From contig JAHCVI010000001.1 in the NCBI GenBank assembly GCA_019096155.1, positions 14,471,243 through 14,535,242 on the forward strand: 64,000 nucleotides of DNA, given 5' to 3'. The notes beneath the pieces are model-generated. The model saw nothing but the letters and a program-made list of their open reading frames with translations, did not search any database and was not told where the DNA came from. This document shows positions 36,601 through 48,800 of the stretch, piece by piece (within the stretch, counting starts at the first letter, position 1; each line of letters starts with the position of its first letter). The DNA is from Staphylotrichum longicolle (taxonomy: Eukaryota > Ascomycota > Sordariomycetes > Sordariales > Chaetomiaceae). The position numbers and the translations under genes were made by a program.

Positions 36601-39423
36601 TCGGTCGAGAAACGGCCAGCTGCTCTTCTGCCCCCTTCAGGCTTGGAGTCTGCGTTTGTCGACTTACCGCTGGGCCCCGGCTGTACACCCGAGGCCGTGA
36701 AGTACTCGCGGCTCTTGACAGCCGCTGGGTCGTCGGACATGGTGAAACGGATGTAGGACTCGTAGTCCTTGGAATACTGGCGCCGTAGCTCTTCCTGCGC
36801 GAGATGGGTGGCCGTGGTCTGATCTTGGACGCGGCCGAAGAAGAACTCCCCGAACTCAGGAGACTCGTCGGCCAACTTGCGAACCCGCCGGCTCTGGAAC
36901 CACGGTTTGACGTTATAAACTGGAAGGTCCTCAGTTGGTGGCGTGGCGGAGAACTCCCGAACGATCTCGACGCTCCCGTAGATGCTCGCATCGTCCTCGG
37001 TCCTGCCCTCGCTTTCTTCGTCTGGCGATGCGCTACCCCGCTCGGTTACCGGCTGCTCGAATGGGTGTGGCAAAAACGCCGCGCGCTCTGCGGTGGCCAG
37101 TTGGCCATTTACCGACACTGATCGGCGAGGCGTCGGCGCGACGGTTGGCGGCTCCAGGCCATGTCGCATAACGACGTCTTCATCGAGCAGTTTCGCTTCC
37201 TCCACCGATGGCACCGGCGGTAGCCCTGAGCCCTCTGTATCCATTTCCTCCACCTTTGGTTGCGGCTCTGGCGGATGGATCGCCCCATCATCAGCCTCTA
37301 CGGTAGGTATTGCCGAAGGTTCGCGAGTGCGGGTGGCTTCTTCCGTGTCCCGCTGCCTCTGAGTTTCGGCATCAGAGACTCCCTTGTTGATCGGCTCAGT
37401 TCCAGGTTTAGGGCGAGGGAACGTGAATCCCTCAGGAATGGGACCGACCATATCCATCAGATTCACCTCGTCGTTGACCACGCTGAGCAAGGCCTCATGC
37501 ACGGCGGTTGCGTAACGCTTGACGATGCGTATCGGGACCTTATCGACGGCATCCTTGAGCTTCTGCAGCTCGGCCTCGGTCTTGGAGATCTCGCGCTCAA
37601 AGTACACGTCCATATCTTCGTCGTCGTCGGATTCCGAAGACTCATCAGAGACAGGAGCTGAGGCTTCCCTTGCTGGCAATTGAACTCGAGAGGGCGGCAC
37701 GGCGAGGATGGTGGGCTTCCTCTCAACGGGCGGGGCTTCTTTCACTTCTTCCGTTGGCTTTTGCGGTGGGATGTCGCCAGCTTTTGCTACAACCGGGCTT
37801 GCGGATTGTTCGATGGGGCGGGATTCGTGCTCTTGGGGCGGCCGGTTCGTATCCATTCCTCCCATTAGCACGTCGGCACTGTTGGGTGCCGTTCTCGTTT
37901 CGCGGTCGACAGATGTCCTGGCAGACTGTGAGCCACGCTCAGACTTGATGATGATCTCGTTGGCGCCGGTGGCGACGTGCAGTCCGAACCGGTCGGATGC
38001 CGCAGCATGAGAATCCGATCTGGCCCCGGGACTACGGGGGCGTTTCTCAAAGTCTCGATGGTAATCTGAGTGGGGAGGATAGCCGCCGCCCGGCCTGACT
38101 TGCTGTGGCGAGAAATTCTGTGATCTGGCGGTTTTGGGTGATTCCTGTGCCTGGACTTTCTTCACGGTGAGCGAGGGGTTAATCCACTGCTTGCTCGAGC
38201 GCTGCTGTTTTTGTTGCGCTCGAGGCCCTAAAGGTATTGGAAGGCCGCCATCCGGGAGCGCGGGTTTCGACGGGCCGGTAGGCGGAAGCCTCTCACCTCC
38301 GACTCCGTGACCTGCGGAAACCGGTCTTTCTTCGGTCAGTGCTCTGGGACCAGTGGGCGGGGCTTTTCCGGTCAGCGACTGGATTTCGGTCGTGGTCGAC
38401 TGGCGGCTCGGGACCGAACCAAAAGCGGGCGCGGATGGGGCGAGGGGCGGGGGTGAGACATCTTTTGCAGATGGAGGTTCGTGTGAGACTCGGTCCGGCT
38501 TTGGACGGATAAGGTCGCGGTCCCTGTTTTCCCTGTCCCTGATCTCCCGATCATCTCTGAGGTCCCTAGCGGTATCCGGATACCTGCGATCCCGATCGTC
38601 CTGCTCCCGGCCCCACCGGCTCTCCTGTGACCGACTGCGCGGGTAACGATCCCGATCATCGTAAAAGTTCGCCCTATCCCTACCGCCCCTTTGATCCCAA
38701 TCCCCGCGCCCTCGTCCCATTCCTCGCCCTCCGCCACGACCAAATCCGCCGCGAAAAGGTGACGGCGCAAACATTGGATCCGAGTTGGAGGAACCGGCAG
38801 ACAGCGGCCCGTCTCTTGAACCGCGCCTTGCTCGCTCCGCGTCGACCCCCAAGGGCGGATCTCTCGCATCTCTAAAGTCTCTTCCGGGCAGCGGCGATCG
38901 TGCCCGTAATGGAGGAGGCGATGGGCGTCGAGCTCGAGGAAAATCGACGCGGTCACGGGGATCGCGTGGATCGCGCTGCCAGTCTCGTTCCCGTTCGCGA
39001 TCCCTGTCGAGTGCGCGTTCCCGCTCGCGGCTTCGCTCGTCTCGGAAGTGAGGTCGGTCTCGATAGTCGTCACGGTCGCGTCCACCTTCCCGACTATCAT
39101 CCCGCCATTGCCGGCCACGGCCTCCGCCTCGGCCCCTCCCGCCGCGGAAGTCTCCAGCAAATCCCCCGCCTCGAGGTCCACTAGGGGGGTCTAGCAGCGC
39201 CTTGGGCCCGCGTGGAGGCTGAATACCAGATAAGGAGTCACGAAAGCCATCGCGGCCAGGCGGGAATCCGGATTGGTTGCCCCGGGAGTCTGGGGGTCCG
39301 CGGCGTCGGTCGGCGTCGGGGTACTGCGGGACACGGTCGCCACGGTCGCCGTATGGAGACCTATCGCGAGGTGACCGGGAAGATCGACGATCGCCGTCAA
39401 AACGGCCGCCGGGGTACCGCGAC
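32667..39423 (-). CDS. SNT1: SNT1-like SANT-domain corepressor (NCoR/SMRT type), C-terminal part frame-broken
   Basis: Probable subunit of a Set3C/NCoR-like histone-deacetylase complex. Exon 2 (39423-35394) begins after a branch site and CACACAG acceptor. The N-terminus is Arg/Gly/Asp-rich (RYPGGRFDGDRRSSRSPRDR). Next come a helical segment (EISKTEAELQKLKDAVDKVP), a conserved block (NVKPWFQSRRVRKLADES) and two SANT domains: FWTTEEKERASFYDTAGLL to DPGTCILYYYAKKREL, and SYWSVSETTDFPGLLRAFG into exon 3. Intron 35334-35393 is in phase 0. Exon 3 runs to a stop at 32667 and is Pro/Gln-rich. There the coding signal jumps between frames several times, for example after APAPVVLSS near 34345 and around IMSLLNDDPPPPKRV near 34254. 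The first coding exon is unresolved; ATG-CC at 39564-39568 is a candidate with a poor donor. Confidence 0.82.
33600..33646 (-). repeat. CAG/CAA repeat encoding poly-Gln in the SNT1-like protein
   Basis: About fifteen CAG/CAA codons on the minus strand, read as glutamine in the frame that carries the coding signal here. A second CTG run lies at 32781-32803 near the C-terminus. Slippage in such tracts may contribute to the local frame breaks. Confidence 0.8.
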
Positions 39424-39568
39424 CTGTGTGCCAATTGTTAGCGCGAACATGGCAGGATGCGATATGATGTACGCATGTGCAGGTTTGGTCCCGCTTTAAG
39501 GGTTGCTTAGGCTGCCCTTTCAGGCAGCAGAGCTGCAGGCCATGGGTAGATGGGTATATTGACGGCAT

Positions 39569-40766
39569 GCTTCAAAGAAAGCCTCGAGCAGATCCGTCTC
39601 AATACCCGACTCCTTTCTCAAGAGAGAAGGAGACACTGGATGGAGAATCTCGTGGCTCCCTGAAAGTGCAAGCTAGACGTACATTTTCACGTGGGCGTGG
39701 TCCACGTGTTACTTTGAGTGTTGGAAAACAACACGTCAAAAGCTCATGGTTTTCACGCTCTCGGGATGGCCAGCGACAGTCTTGGCGATGATTGCAATGT
39801 TGCGCGTGACTCTCGAGACAGACTGTCGGCGTCGGAGCAAGGGCGCCAAAACGAAAACGGTCGGGCGGAACTGCGATGTCTGCAGCGGCGGCAAAGTGCG
39901 CTGCACGGGCAGAAAGGGCCCCGAAATCCGTCCAAATGCAGGGTCAGCGCATTCAGCGCATCAAGCGGGATGCAGCTCCGATAAGGCGTCGTCGGCAGTG
40001 GGTTCGGGCTGGCCTTGGATGCCGTGAAGCAAGCGACTCAAAACGCGGGCGGCAGATGGTGTTTTGGAGGAGAAGGACCATCTCGAAAAGCCCCAAGGAT
40101 TGGATGACCCAGGGAGTGGACCTCGAATTGCTTGTCCCAGGCCCGCCAGGCCACGGACCACACCCACAAGTCGCACTCCTTGCACTGCTCGAAGAATGGT
40201 ACGTACCCAGAATCCCTGCGTGGCCCGCACTGGCGTTTGCCACTCAGATCCGGAGGGTGGAGCAGCCGCTGGGCTGGGTGCCGCAAGCTAGCTCCAATTG
40301 GATTAGCCGACACAGAAGCTCAAAATCCTCGAGGCATCCATGATCCGCCCGCATTTGTCTCCAAACAAACGCCCGATTCGTGCAGATTTGGCGCGCAAGC
40401 GGCAGAGATTTAAATGTTAGTGCAGTCGGGTCATCGGGGCAACATTGCGCTGCCATTTCAAGACTCGAGTTTGAGAGTTCAAGAGTGGGATGCTTTTTCT
40501 CAATGCAATGCGGTTCAAAACGTAAACTCTGTTTTTCCCAAGTCGTTTTTGTTTGGGTTAATTCACCGTTGAATGGCGGGCAGGCAGCAACCCTGCGCCA
40601 AGTTGACGAACAACGAAACTTGACTCGCCGAGTCTCATTCACAAAAGCAGCACAAGTGGAGCTCGACAAACGAGACAGACCAAAAGTCACATACCTCTTT
40701 TGGTTCATCCGACACGTCAACCCAGAACAGACAGTAATCACGAAAAGCAACTCTCGAATCACCAGC
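39569..40766. other. Divergent intergenic region between SNT1 and DYS1
   Basis: This is 1.2 kb with no supported gene. It contains a paired E-box palindrome (listed separately) and probably both promoters. The short frames at 39.7-40.3 kb have shuffled composition on both strands. Confidence 0.5.
39688..39708. promoter_or_regulatory. Inverted pair of E-boxes
   Basis: CACGTGG, seven spacer bases, then CCACGTG: a perfect inverted repeat with 7-nt arms, each arm carrying a palindromic CACGTG. Two bHLH dimers (Cbf1/USF-like) could bind about one and a half helical turns apart. It lies about 120 nt beyond the candidate first exon of the SNT1-like gene and 1.06 kb before the deoxyhypusine synthase start. 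Sequence observed, role inferred. Confidence 0.5.
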
Positions 40767-41959
40767 ATGGACTCCCACGCACCCCCCAGCGCTGCCACCG
40801 AGGCCGTCTTGGTCAAGTCGGTCGAGATGCCTGAGGGCTCGCAAAAGGTCGAGGAGCTCGACTTCAACAAGTTCAAGGGCCGCCCCATTACCGTCGACGA
40901 CCTCTTCCAGGGTATGAAGCACATGGGCTTCCAGGCCTCGTCAATGTGCGAGGCCGTCCGCATCATCAACGAAATGGTACGAACCAGTTGACTGAGTTGT
41001 TTGCAACGAGGCCGGCCCTGCAGCAGCACGGCACAAAGCATAACACACTAACCAAGTCTAGCGAGCGTGGAGAGACCCCGAGTCGGGAGACAAGACGACC
41101 ATCTTCCTGGGCTACACCTCCAACATGATCTCGTCGGGCCTCAGGGGTGTTTTCCGGTACCTGGTCCAGCACAACCATGTCTCCGCCATCGTGACCACGG
41201 CGGGTGGCATTGAGGAGGACTTTATCAAGTGTCTCGGCGACACCTACATGTCGTCTTTTAGCGCTTCTGGTGCCGAGCTGCGTTCCAAGGGTCTCAACCG
41301 CATAGGCAACCTTGTCGTGCCCAACTCCAACTACTGCGCCTTCGAGGATTGGATTGTGCCGATCCTCGACAAGATGCTGGAAGAGCAGGAGGCCAGCCGG
41401 GGGACCGACGATGAGCTCCACTGGACACCGTCCAAGGTGATCCACCGCCTGGGCAAGGAGATCAACGACGAGCGGTCCGTCTACTACTGGGCGTACAAGA
41501 ACAACATCCCGGTCTTCTGCCCCGCCCTGACCGACGGCAGTCTAGGCGACATGCTGTACTTCCACACGTTCAAGACCTCGCCGCGGCACCTCAGGGTCGA
41601 CATTGTCGAGGACATCCGCAAGATCAACACGCTTGCCGTCCGGGCAAAGCGCGCGGGCATGATCATCCTCGGCGGTGGAGTCGTCAAGCATCACATTGCG
41701 AATGCCTGCTTGATGCGCAACGGCGCTGAGTCGGCCGTGTACATCAACACCGGCCAGGAGTTTGACGGGAGTGATGCCGGCGCGCGGCCGGACGAGGCTG
41801 TCTCGTGGGGCAAGATCAAGGCTGGCGCAGACGCAGTCAAGGTGAGTGGAGTTGTCCTTCATTCCAGAGCGGTTGCTGACACTTCTCAAGGTTTATGTCG
41901 AGGCGACAACGTGTTTTCCCTTTATTGTAGCCAACACGTTTGCAAAAGACGACCAATAG
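40767..41959 (+). CDS. DYS1: Deoxyhypusine synthase
   Basis: NAD-dependent enzyme that transfers the aminobutyl group of spermidine to one lysine of eIF5A, the first step of hypusine formation; essential in fungi and acting in the cytosol as a tetramer. Exons 40767-40976, 41062-41841 and 41891-41959 give 352 aa with all introns in phase 0. Conserved stretches are LGYTSNMISSGLRG, VTTAGGIEEDFIKCLG, RIGNLVVPNSNYC, VFCPALTDGSLGDM and GGGVVKHHIANACLMRNG. EAVSWGKIKAGADAVK carries the catalytic lysine near residue 321, and the protein ends VYVEATTCFPFIVANTFAKD. Exon 2 stays open past its donor for about 500 nt by chance; the last exon is recognised by family similarity. Confidence 0.96.
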
Positions 41960-44242
41960 ACCTCATTTGCTCGTTTATCACTGTCGAGCCAGACTGTTTG
42001 CGGGGTGTAGACAAGACTAACAGGGATGCCATTGCATTTCACGCCGTCTTTGTGGTCCAGATCAACCCAAGCCATGCCGACATCAGTTTTGACTCACCCA
42101 TATGCCCTCCCAGAACCATCCAACTGCTTCTCGCGTCTGTCACCAACCTTACGATCCGTCTCCAGCACCCCTCGAGAATACAATGGGACATTGAGCCAGA
42201 CGCACCCCGCTTATCGCCCACTCAAAGCACGCCCGACATCCACTCCTACGGCGACAAAACGAGATATTGTCCTCCTCTTTACCAGCTCGCCGTAAACTCC
42301 TTGGTCACTCTTGTACTAACCCGAGCTTCTCACCCTCTATCCACCAACAGGCGTGGGGCCTAACGGTGCCTTTGGAGCTAGGAGGGCGGCCAGCCGGGGG
42401 TAAATTGGAGTGGCGGACGGGAAGCGAGCAGTGCCCTTGAGCTCCAAGAGGGGAGGAGAGGGATACTCAAGCTCGACGCTTCGTGGGAGACAACACGCCA
42501 TCTAAGCCAAGCGCCCCGCTCGGAAACCCATCCGGAAGAGAATGCATGCTGCTGTCCATCGTGGAAAAATTCTCTGTCCATCTTCTCCTTTCAACGTACA
42601 CAACACCGTTGACCCATCTGCCGCTCTTCCATCCCTGACCCACCCTTCCTCCTCCCTCACGGCGCCGAGATCGATGACACTGCCGGCACACCACCTCCTC
42701 CCAACTCCAACTCCAACACCGTCCGCACACTACCCAGACCCTCCATCTCACCCGACAAACTCACCACTCCTTCGCTCTGGCTGGTGATCTCCACAACAAC
42801 ATCCCATTTGCGAACTCGCTTGCTTTCCCCCTCGCCCTGCAGCAGCACCCATCACCAACCTCCACACCGCCCTGCCCAATCCCCTAGCATCTTCCCCCCG
42901 CCCCTTCCGGTGCCTCGCTCTCTTCTTCCCAGGGAGGACAAGCAGAAGCAGGCGGCCTCACGCGACGGCTGTTTACCGGTGTTTCTTGGGCAGGAATACT
43001 GCGGGCTCCCTGGGGGCCGGGACCGGCGCCACAGGAACAGTGACGGAGGTCAGGGGCTCGAGAAAAGACTGCTGGGCCGCGGGGGTAGGAGAGAGAGGGC
43101 GCCGGGCGGAAGGGAGGGGAAGGGGAGGAGAGGGGTTGCTGGAGGGTGTCCATTCCAGGAGTTTTATTTTTAGTCAAGGGGTTGGGAATCAAGGAAGGAG
43201 GAGGGTGGTCCAGGGGGTGGGGAGAGGGGAGGAGGGAGAGAGTATCTCGGCAGCAGCGTCGAGCGGAGGGCCAAGGGGACGATGGCCTCGGTAAGAGTCG
43301 ATGTGATCGCTAGGAGGAGGGTGATCCAAAGGAAAGGGGGGGGACCGGAGGGAGACAGCTAGGTGGTGCGGATGGCCTGGCCACTGGTCCGGGATGTTGA
43401 TGGCCACGGGGGTCTCGGGCACCTCACATTGGATGGTACTTCAACTTAAGACCGCTTCGGAAAGCCGTGAACTCGCGGACGGCGTATGGGGCGAGGTGTA
43501 ATCGAGTTCCGTCTCCTTGACAATTGGGATGAGGGCGCGACACTGGCGGCGCGTCCATAGACGCAGCGTTGATGGGCGCAAGGCGGAGCAGACACCGGTG
43601 AATGGCGTCTGGACACGGTGTTTTTCAGGGGTGTTAGTGCAGATGAAGAGCACTTTATGGGGTGGATTGAACGTGTGTGGGCAAGCGTGGTTGAGTGGCA
43701 GAACAAGCGATGTAAAACACGGGAATCATGAACTCAATGTGCTAGCTAGTCGTAGGGCTTTGATCGCGGAAGAACACATGGAGTCGCAGTGAGGACCGCT
43801 GGGACTTATTTGTTGAACATCAACTGAATCCGGTTGCCGACTCAAGGGTCCGCAGACACCGAGTCCTGGGCTCTGTTGAGGGGGGCTCCTGAAGGTCGAG
43901 ACATTTAAGGTCGACAAACACACTTTCAGGAACAAGAAAAAGATGAAAGACAAGACCTACGCTGCTGGGGTACCCAAGCTTAGAGGCGGAGCGTTACCTA
44001 CTCGGTATGGCTCGAGCACTCAAACAGGAGCCGGTAAAACTGCATGTGCCAAACCCCGAAACGAACAGACACAAGCAGCGTTACCACCACAGATATGACA
44101 GAGCCGGAACTCAACACGTGGCTCAATATAAACATTGTGTATTGAGGATACCCTTCGATATCCATCAGATCTTCCAACCAAACGCATGCTTCAAAATCCC
44201 GAGCTCAATATATACTACACCCCTCCACACACACACAGCCCA
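41960..44242. other. Convergent intergenic region
   Basis: This is 2.3 kb between the 3' ends of deoxyhypusine synthase (+) and HMG-CoA lyase (-). Only short, unlikely frames. There are C-rich blocks at 42.6-42.9 kb and a G/A-rich block at 43.0-43.4 kb. No gene or transposon remnant was recognised. Confidence 0.5.
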
Positions 44243-45423
44243 TCATACCCCCTGGGCCTCGGCCCTCTTCCTTGCTCCCAACACCGCCTTGCCAACAGTG
44301 CTCGCATTCTCCTTCCCAATCTCGCGCGTAATCCATTCCCCGACATCCACCACCGCATCCAAGTCCACCCCAGTATCCATCCCCAGCGTCTCCATAAAAT
44401 ACACCACATCCTCCGTCGCCACATTCCCCGTCGCGCCCGGCGAGTACGGACACCCGCCCAGCCCGCCTACACTGCAATCAAACGTCCTGATCCCGTGCTC
44501 CAGCGCGACCGCGGTATTCACCAACGCCTGGCCGTACGTATCATGAAAGTGCATGGCGACATCCTCATTCCGCACGCCCGCGCTGCTCAGGCAGTTCAGC
44601 AGCTCCTTGGTGCGCGGCGCGGTGCCCATGCCCGTGGTGTCCCCCAGCGCGATCTCGTCGGCGCCCATCTCGAGCAGCTCCGTGGCGATCTGCGCGACGC
44701 GGTGCGGGTCCACGTCGTAGCCCTCAAAGGGGCAGCCGAGCACGACCGAGATGTAGGCGCGCACGCGCAGCGCGTGGGTGTCCTTGGCGGCCTGGATGAC
44801 CTCCTTGAAGCGGGCGAGCGAGGTGGCGATGTCGCAGTTGAGGTTCTTGTGCGAGAAGGACTCGGTCGCGGAGGCGAAGACGGCGATCTCGAGGCCCGGG
44901 GCGTCTTTTGTCGGGGCGGTGGTCTCGGTGGCGAAGCGGTTGGGGTGCTTGTCGAGGATGGTGAAGGCGTTGGTGAGGCCCTTGAGGTTGGGCGCCAGGA
45001 AGGAGAAGGTGAGCGGGTGCGGGGCGGGGAGGGTGGTTTGGAGGAGGTGTTGGAGGATCTCGGAGGAGTTGTCCATCTGCGGAGCGGAGGAGGGCGTTAG
45101 TGGCTGGGAGCTCGTTGGGACAAAACAGGGCAGGAGAGACAGACCTGGGGCACCCATTTGGGCGACACAAAGGAGCCAGCCTCGATGGTGGTTAGGCCCG
45201 TCTTTGCGAGGCGCTCAATGAGGTCGAGCTTGGTGGCCAGGGAGATGGGCTTCTTCTCGTTTTGGAGGCCGTCGCGGGGCCCGACCTCGACGAGCTTGAC
45301 GTAGCGGTCCGACGAGGGGCGCTGCTGGTCTGACGCTGTCGCAAATGTCCGTGCAGTGGGAACACTGCGAATGCATGGCCGGCTGGCCAGGAGCCGGCGT
45401 GAAAGCAGCGCGTACCTCGCCAT
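44243..45423 (-). CDS. Hydroxymethylglutaryl-CoA lyase, mitochondrial
   Basis: Cleaves HMG-CoA to acetyl-CoA and acetoacetate, the last step of leucine catabolism. Exon 1 (45423-45145) begins with an Arg/Ser-rich presequence (MARYALLSRRLLASRP, then TARTFATAS), then KLVEVGPRDGLQNEKK with the metal- and substrate-binding Arg-Asp, and IEAGSFVSPKWVPQ. A 68-nt intron leads to exon 2 (45076-44243), 370 aa in all. Exon 2 holds SFLAPNLKGLTNAF, VFASATESFSHKNLN, VLGCPFEGYDVDPHRV, GADEIALGDTTGMG, HFHDTYGQAL, and the active-site Cys loop SVGGLGGCPYSPGATGN. Length and motifs fit the family. Upstream, 45424-45898 holds a TGACGTC and a CACGTG element. Confidence 0.95.
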
Positions 45424-45898
45424 TGTGTTGGTGGTCAGTCCATGAAATTGGGGGTTGAATTGGCAGGTGGAATGGAGGTTCGATGGTGCTGTGCTGCAGT
45501 GGTCGGCTCAGGCTGGGGATAGCCGAAGAGGTGCTTGGAAGCTGCACTGACGTCGCATAGCATCGGCGTTTGGTGTGTGGAGAAGCCACGTGACAACGCC
45601 TTCGTCTTGATCCTGTTTCTTGAGCCGAGTGTCTTGGCACCCCCTTTCCATGTCAAACAAACCTGGACACAATCTGCGTTTTTGTGAAAAGAACACAACA
45701 AAGAACTCTAAAGACAAAAAAGATATAGGAAAAAAAGACACCACCTTCAGTTTGGAATTGAACTCTAGAACACCACATGCCATCCAATTTGACTTGAAGA
45801 ATAAAATGAGAAAGATGAAGAAACCACAACGATCCCCTCCTCACCTCCCTCCGGTCAACCCGCCTCCAATCCCCCCCCCTTAGTCTTCGTCCTCCGTC
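45424..45898. promoter_or_regulatory. Promoter of HMG-CoA lyase and 3' end of the receptor gene
   Basis: This is 475 nt between two minus-strand genes. A CRE-like TGACGTC lies at 45548-45554 and a CACGTG followed by AC at 45587-45592, about 125-170 nt upstream of the lyase start. AT-rich sequence at 45650-45830 probably belongs to the receptor 3' untranslated region. Sites are seen; roles inferred. Confidence 0.4.
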
Positions 45899-48800
45899 CT
45901 AATAACCGGCACCAACTCCCTCCCCCTCCATCCCCTCCTCCCCTCCCTCCCCATCCCCATTCCCCTCCCCAAACCCACTCTTATGCTCAAACTCCAAAAA
46001 CCCCTGCAGCACCACCACCTCGTCGCGCCACGCCATGGCCACGCTCGTCTTGGACACGACCCGCGCGATCAGCTCGCCGCCCGTCTGCCACACCGACGGC
46101 ACGAAAAAGTGCCGCACGTACCCCTTGCTCGCGGGCAGGTTCTTGAGCGAGATGGAGCACACCCACCCGCGCCCGCTGACAAAGTACAGCGTCGAGCGGT
46201 GCACGCCCAGGATGGATTTGACGTGGGACACCAACTGGCGCGGGGTGCAGGCTATTTGGATTTGGGTTGGGGCTGATGCTGTGGTTGGGTCGGCGGGGAG
46301 GGTGGACAGGTCGAGGGTCAGGAAGCCCGTTTGTGTGGAGCCGGGCAGGGAGATGGTTTGCACGAGGTCGCGAGGCCCGGGCGGCAGCCACTCGTCCGAG
46401 AGGGTGACGGGCGCGGAGAAGAGGCGGGCGGAGGTCGACGGCGATGCCTTGTGCGGGTGTGAGGCGGTGCAGGTCGGCCCAGCGGAACATGTGGAGCACT
46501 TCGCTTCTTTGTCGAAGAGGAGGAGCTGAGAAGGGTTGGTGGGATGGGTGAGCCAGCGGGCTCTGTGCTGCGAGTGAGCGGAGGTGGTGATGCAGCCGGC
46601 GCCGGGGGAATGGAGTTCCTCGCCAGACTGGGTTGAGATGAGGAAGGCAGTTGCGTCGGGGCTGATGAGAGCCTGAAGAACGGTATCGGAGGCGCGGAAG
46701 TCGAGGATGTGCTCAACTTGTTGCATCTGGATCTGCTGCTGTTGCTTCTGCACCGCTGTTGTTGCCGTGGTCGAGGCGGGCAGCGACAGCCGCGTGGCGA
46801 TGCAGCGTCCGGAAGCGTCGACGCTGAACAGCACCTTGCCCTGCGCGTTCCACTCGAGATGGCGAATGTCCACCATGCGGGCGTGGAACTTAAACTCGGC
46901 GCACACCCTGTTCGTGCTGATGTCGTGCACCGTGATGGTGCCCTCCTCGCGACCGCAAAACACGTAGTTCGAGTCGCCCGCTTGCGTCATCACCGTAATG
47001 GCCTTGCTGCCCTCAAAGGACCGCGTGCAGATCAGATTTGACGCCGGCATCAGGTAGTCGTCGGCCTCCTCGCTCGAGCTGTCGTCCGCGAGGTTCTTCT
47101 TGATGAGCACCGTCGGCTCCCACACATTGCACGTGTTGCCCCTGATGTCAAAGAACCGCAGATTGTTAGAGGCAAACACAATCCCCATGATGCGCTCCTC
47201 GAGCGACTCGATGCGGCACAGAAGCCGCAGGCCGTCAAAGGTAAACAGCGAGATGACGCACTCGCTGTCGCCCGCAGCCAACGTATGCCCGTCAGGGGAC
47301 GCCGCCAGCGTGTGCGCGTTCAGATGGTACGCATGCTTCTGCTCCAGCGTCCACGGGTTGAGCGTGACGAGGTCTCCGTCCTGGTACGCCACGGCCATCA
47401 GGTTCTGCTCGGCGTTCTCATTGAACGCCACGTCCAGAACTTGCGGCGGGAGACCACCGCCGTCCTCATACCCTTCCTTTTCAAACGCTTCCACTCGCTC
47501 ATCACTGTCATAGTAAGACAACTGCAAGTGCGAGCTGCGATACGCAAACGCCGCGATCCCCAGCATGGGACTGATCCTGATCAGCACCGGCATCGTCCGT
47601 TTCTGCTGCTGCTCGCCGACATCCGAGTCCGAATCCGACGAGCCCTCCTCCAGGATCTCCAGCGCGTCCATCCTCGCCCCGTTCTTCGCCCGGTACACAT
47701 ACACCTCCCCGTTCCGCAGCGGCACGTACAGCTTCAAATCATCCGGACTGAATCTCAGCGAAAGCGGCTGCTCCGGCAACGTCGCCTCCCACAGCAGCGC
47801 CTGCCTCGGCCCCCACACCCTGATCGTCCGCAGCCCGCCCGACACCAACACCCCCGTGATATTCCCATTCGCCAGCCGCCGCACCGGCTCGCCATGGCAG
47901 ACCGTACTCAAGAGCTCAAACGTGCTCTGACGGTACACCTTGATCAAGCCGTCGCCCAGCCCCACCGCGAAGAACTGCTCGCCGCACGCGATCGCCATGA
48001 CGCGCGACGCAAAGGCGAACGACGACAGGCGCTCGTCCCAGTCGTTGTTGAAGGCGCAGAGCACCTTCTGCCGGAACTGCCGGCCAAACTTCCAGTGGAT
48101 GATGCTCGACTTGGGGCAGAGCAGGGGCACGAGCGAGTAGATGCACGACGGGGTGTGGAGAAGGTTGGGCCCGTAGATGGCCGACAGCCGGACGAGGTCG
48201 TCGACGGTGCGCGACGCGAGCTGGTAGTCCGAGTCGAGCGGGATGAGGTCGTGACCTGCCGGGTCAGGTAGGTTTTGAGGTTCTGGATGGTGCGCGTGAG
48301 GAGGGAGAGGCGACCCGTCTTGGCGACGCGCTCGATCCAGGTCAGGATGTTGGGAGACGAAGGTGCCGAGTAAGGGGAGGAGTTCGAGGGTGGAGTCGGA
48401 GGGGGAGCAGTGCGCGAGGTGGTAGGAGAAGTTGGTGCTGGCGTAGTCGTCGAAGATGGCGGTGGTGTTGGCACTGTCGGTTTTGGACGAGGTGGTGGGC
48501 GCACGGCGGGTGCGTGGGGGGTTGAAGTTTCGGCCGTTGAGGTGCTGCAGGCAGAGCTCGGCGATGCGCGCGTGGGACCAGGAGCGCGGGATGTAATAGT
48601 CAGACTGTTCGCCGGTGAGGAACTCCTTGACGGTCTGGTGCATGACCTGCACCAGGTTGTTGTCCACAGTGATCAGGTTGCCGCAAATCTGAGAAAACCT
48701 GTCGGATGTTCGCAGTGTCTGGTTGATATCCAGTCGCACCACCTCCCTCAGCTCCTCGGTGGTTAGTGGCGTCTTTGCGCAAACCACCCACCTGAGGACG

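Noticed and set aside
35508..36788. Plus-strand frame of 426 codons
   Set aside because: Lies wholly antisense to the SANT-domain exon of the SNT1-like gene, whose protein has clear domain motifs; a shadow frame.
41842..42363. Apparent 170-codon C-terminal extension of deoxyhypusine synthase
   Set aside because: The frame is open past a GTGAGT donor by chance; the true last exon (41891-41959) encodes the conserved ending of the family in another frame.
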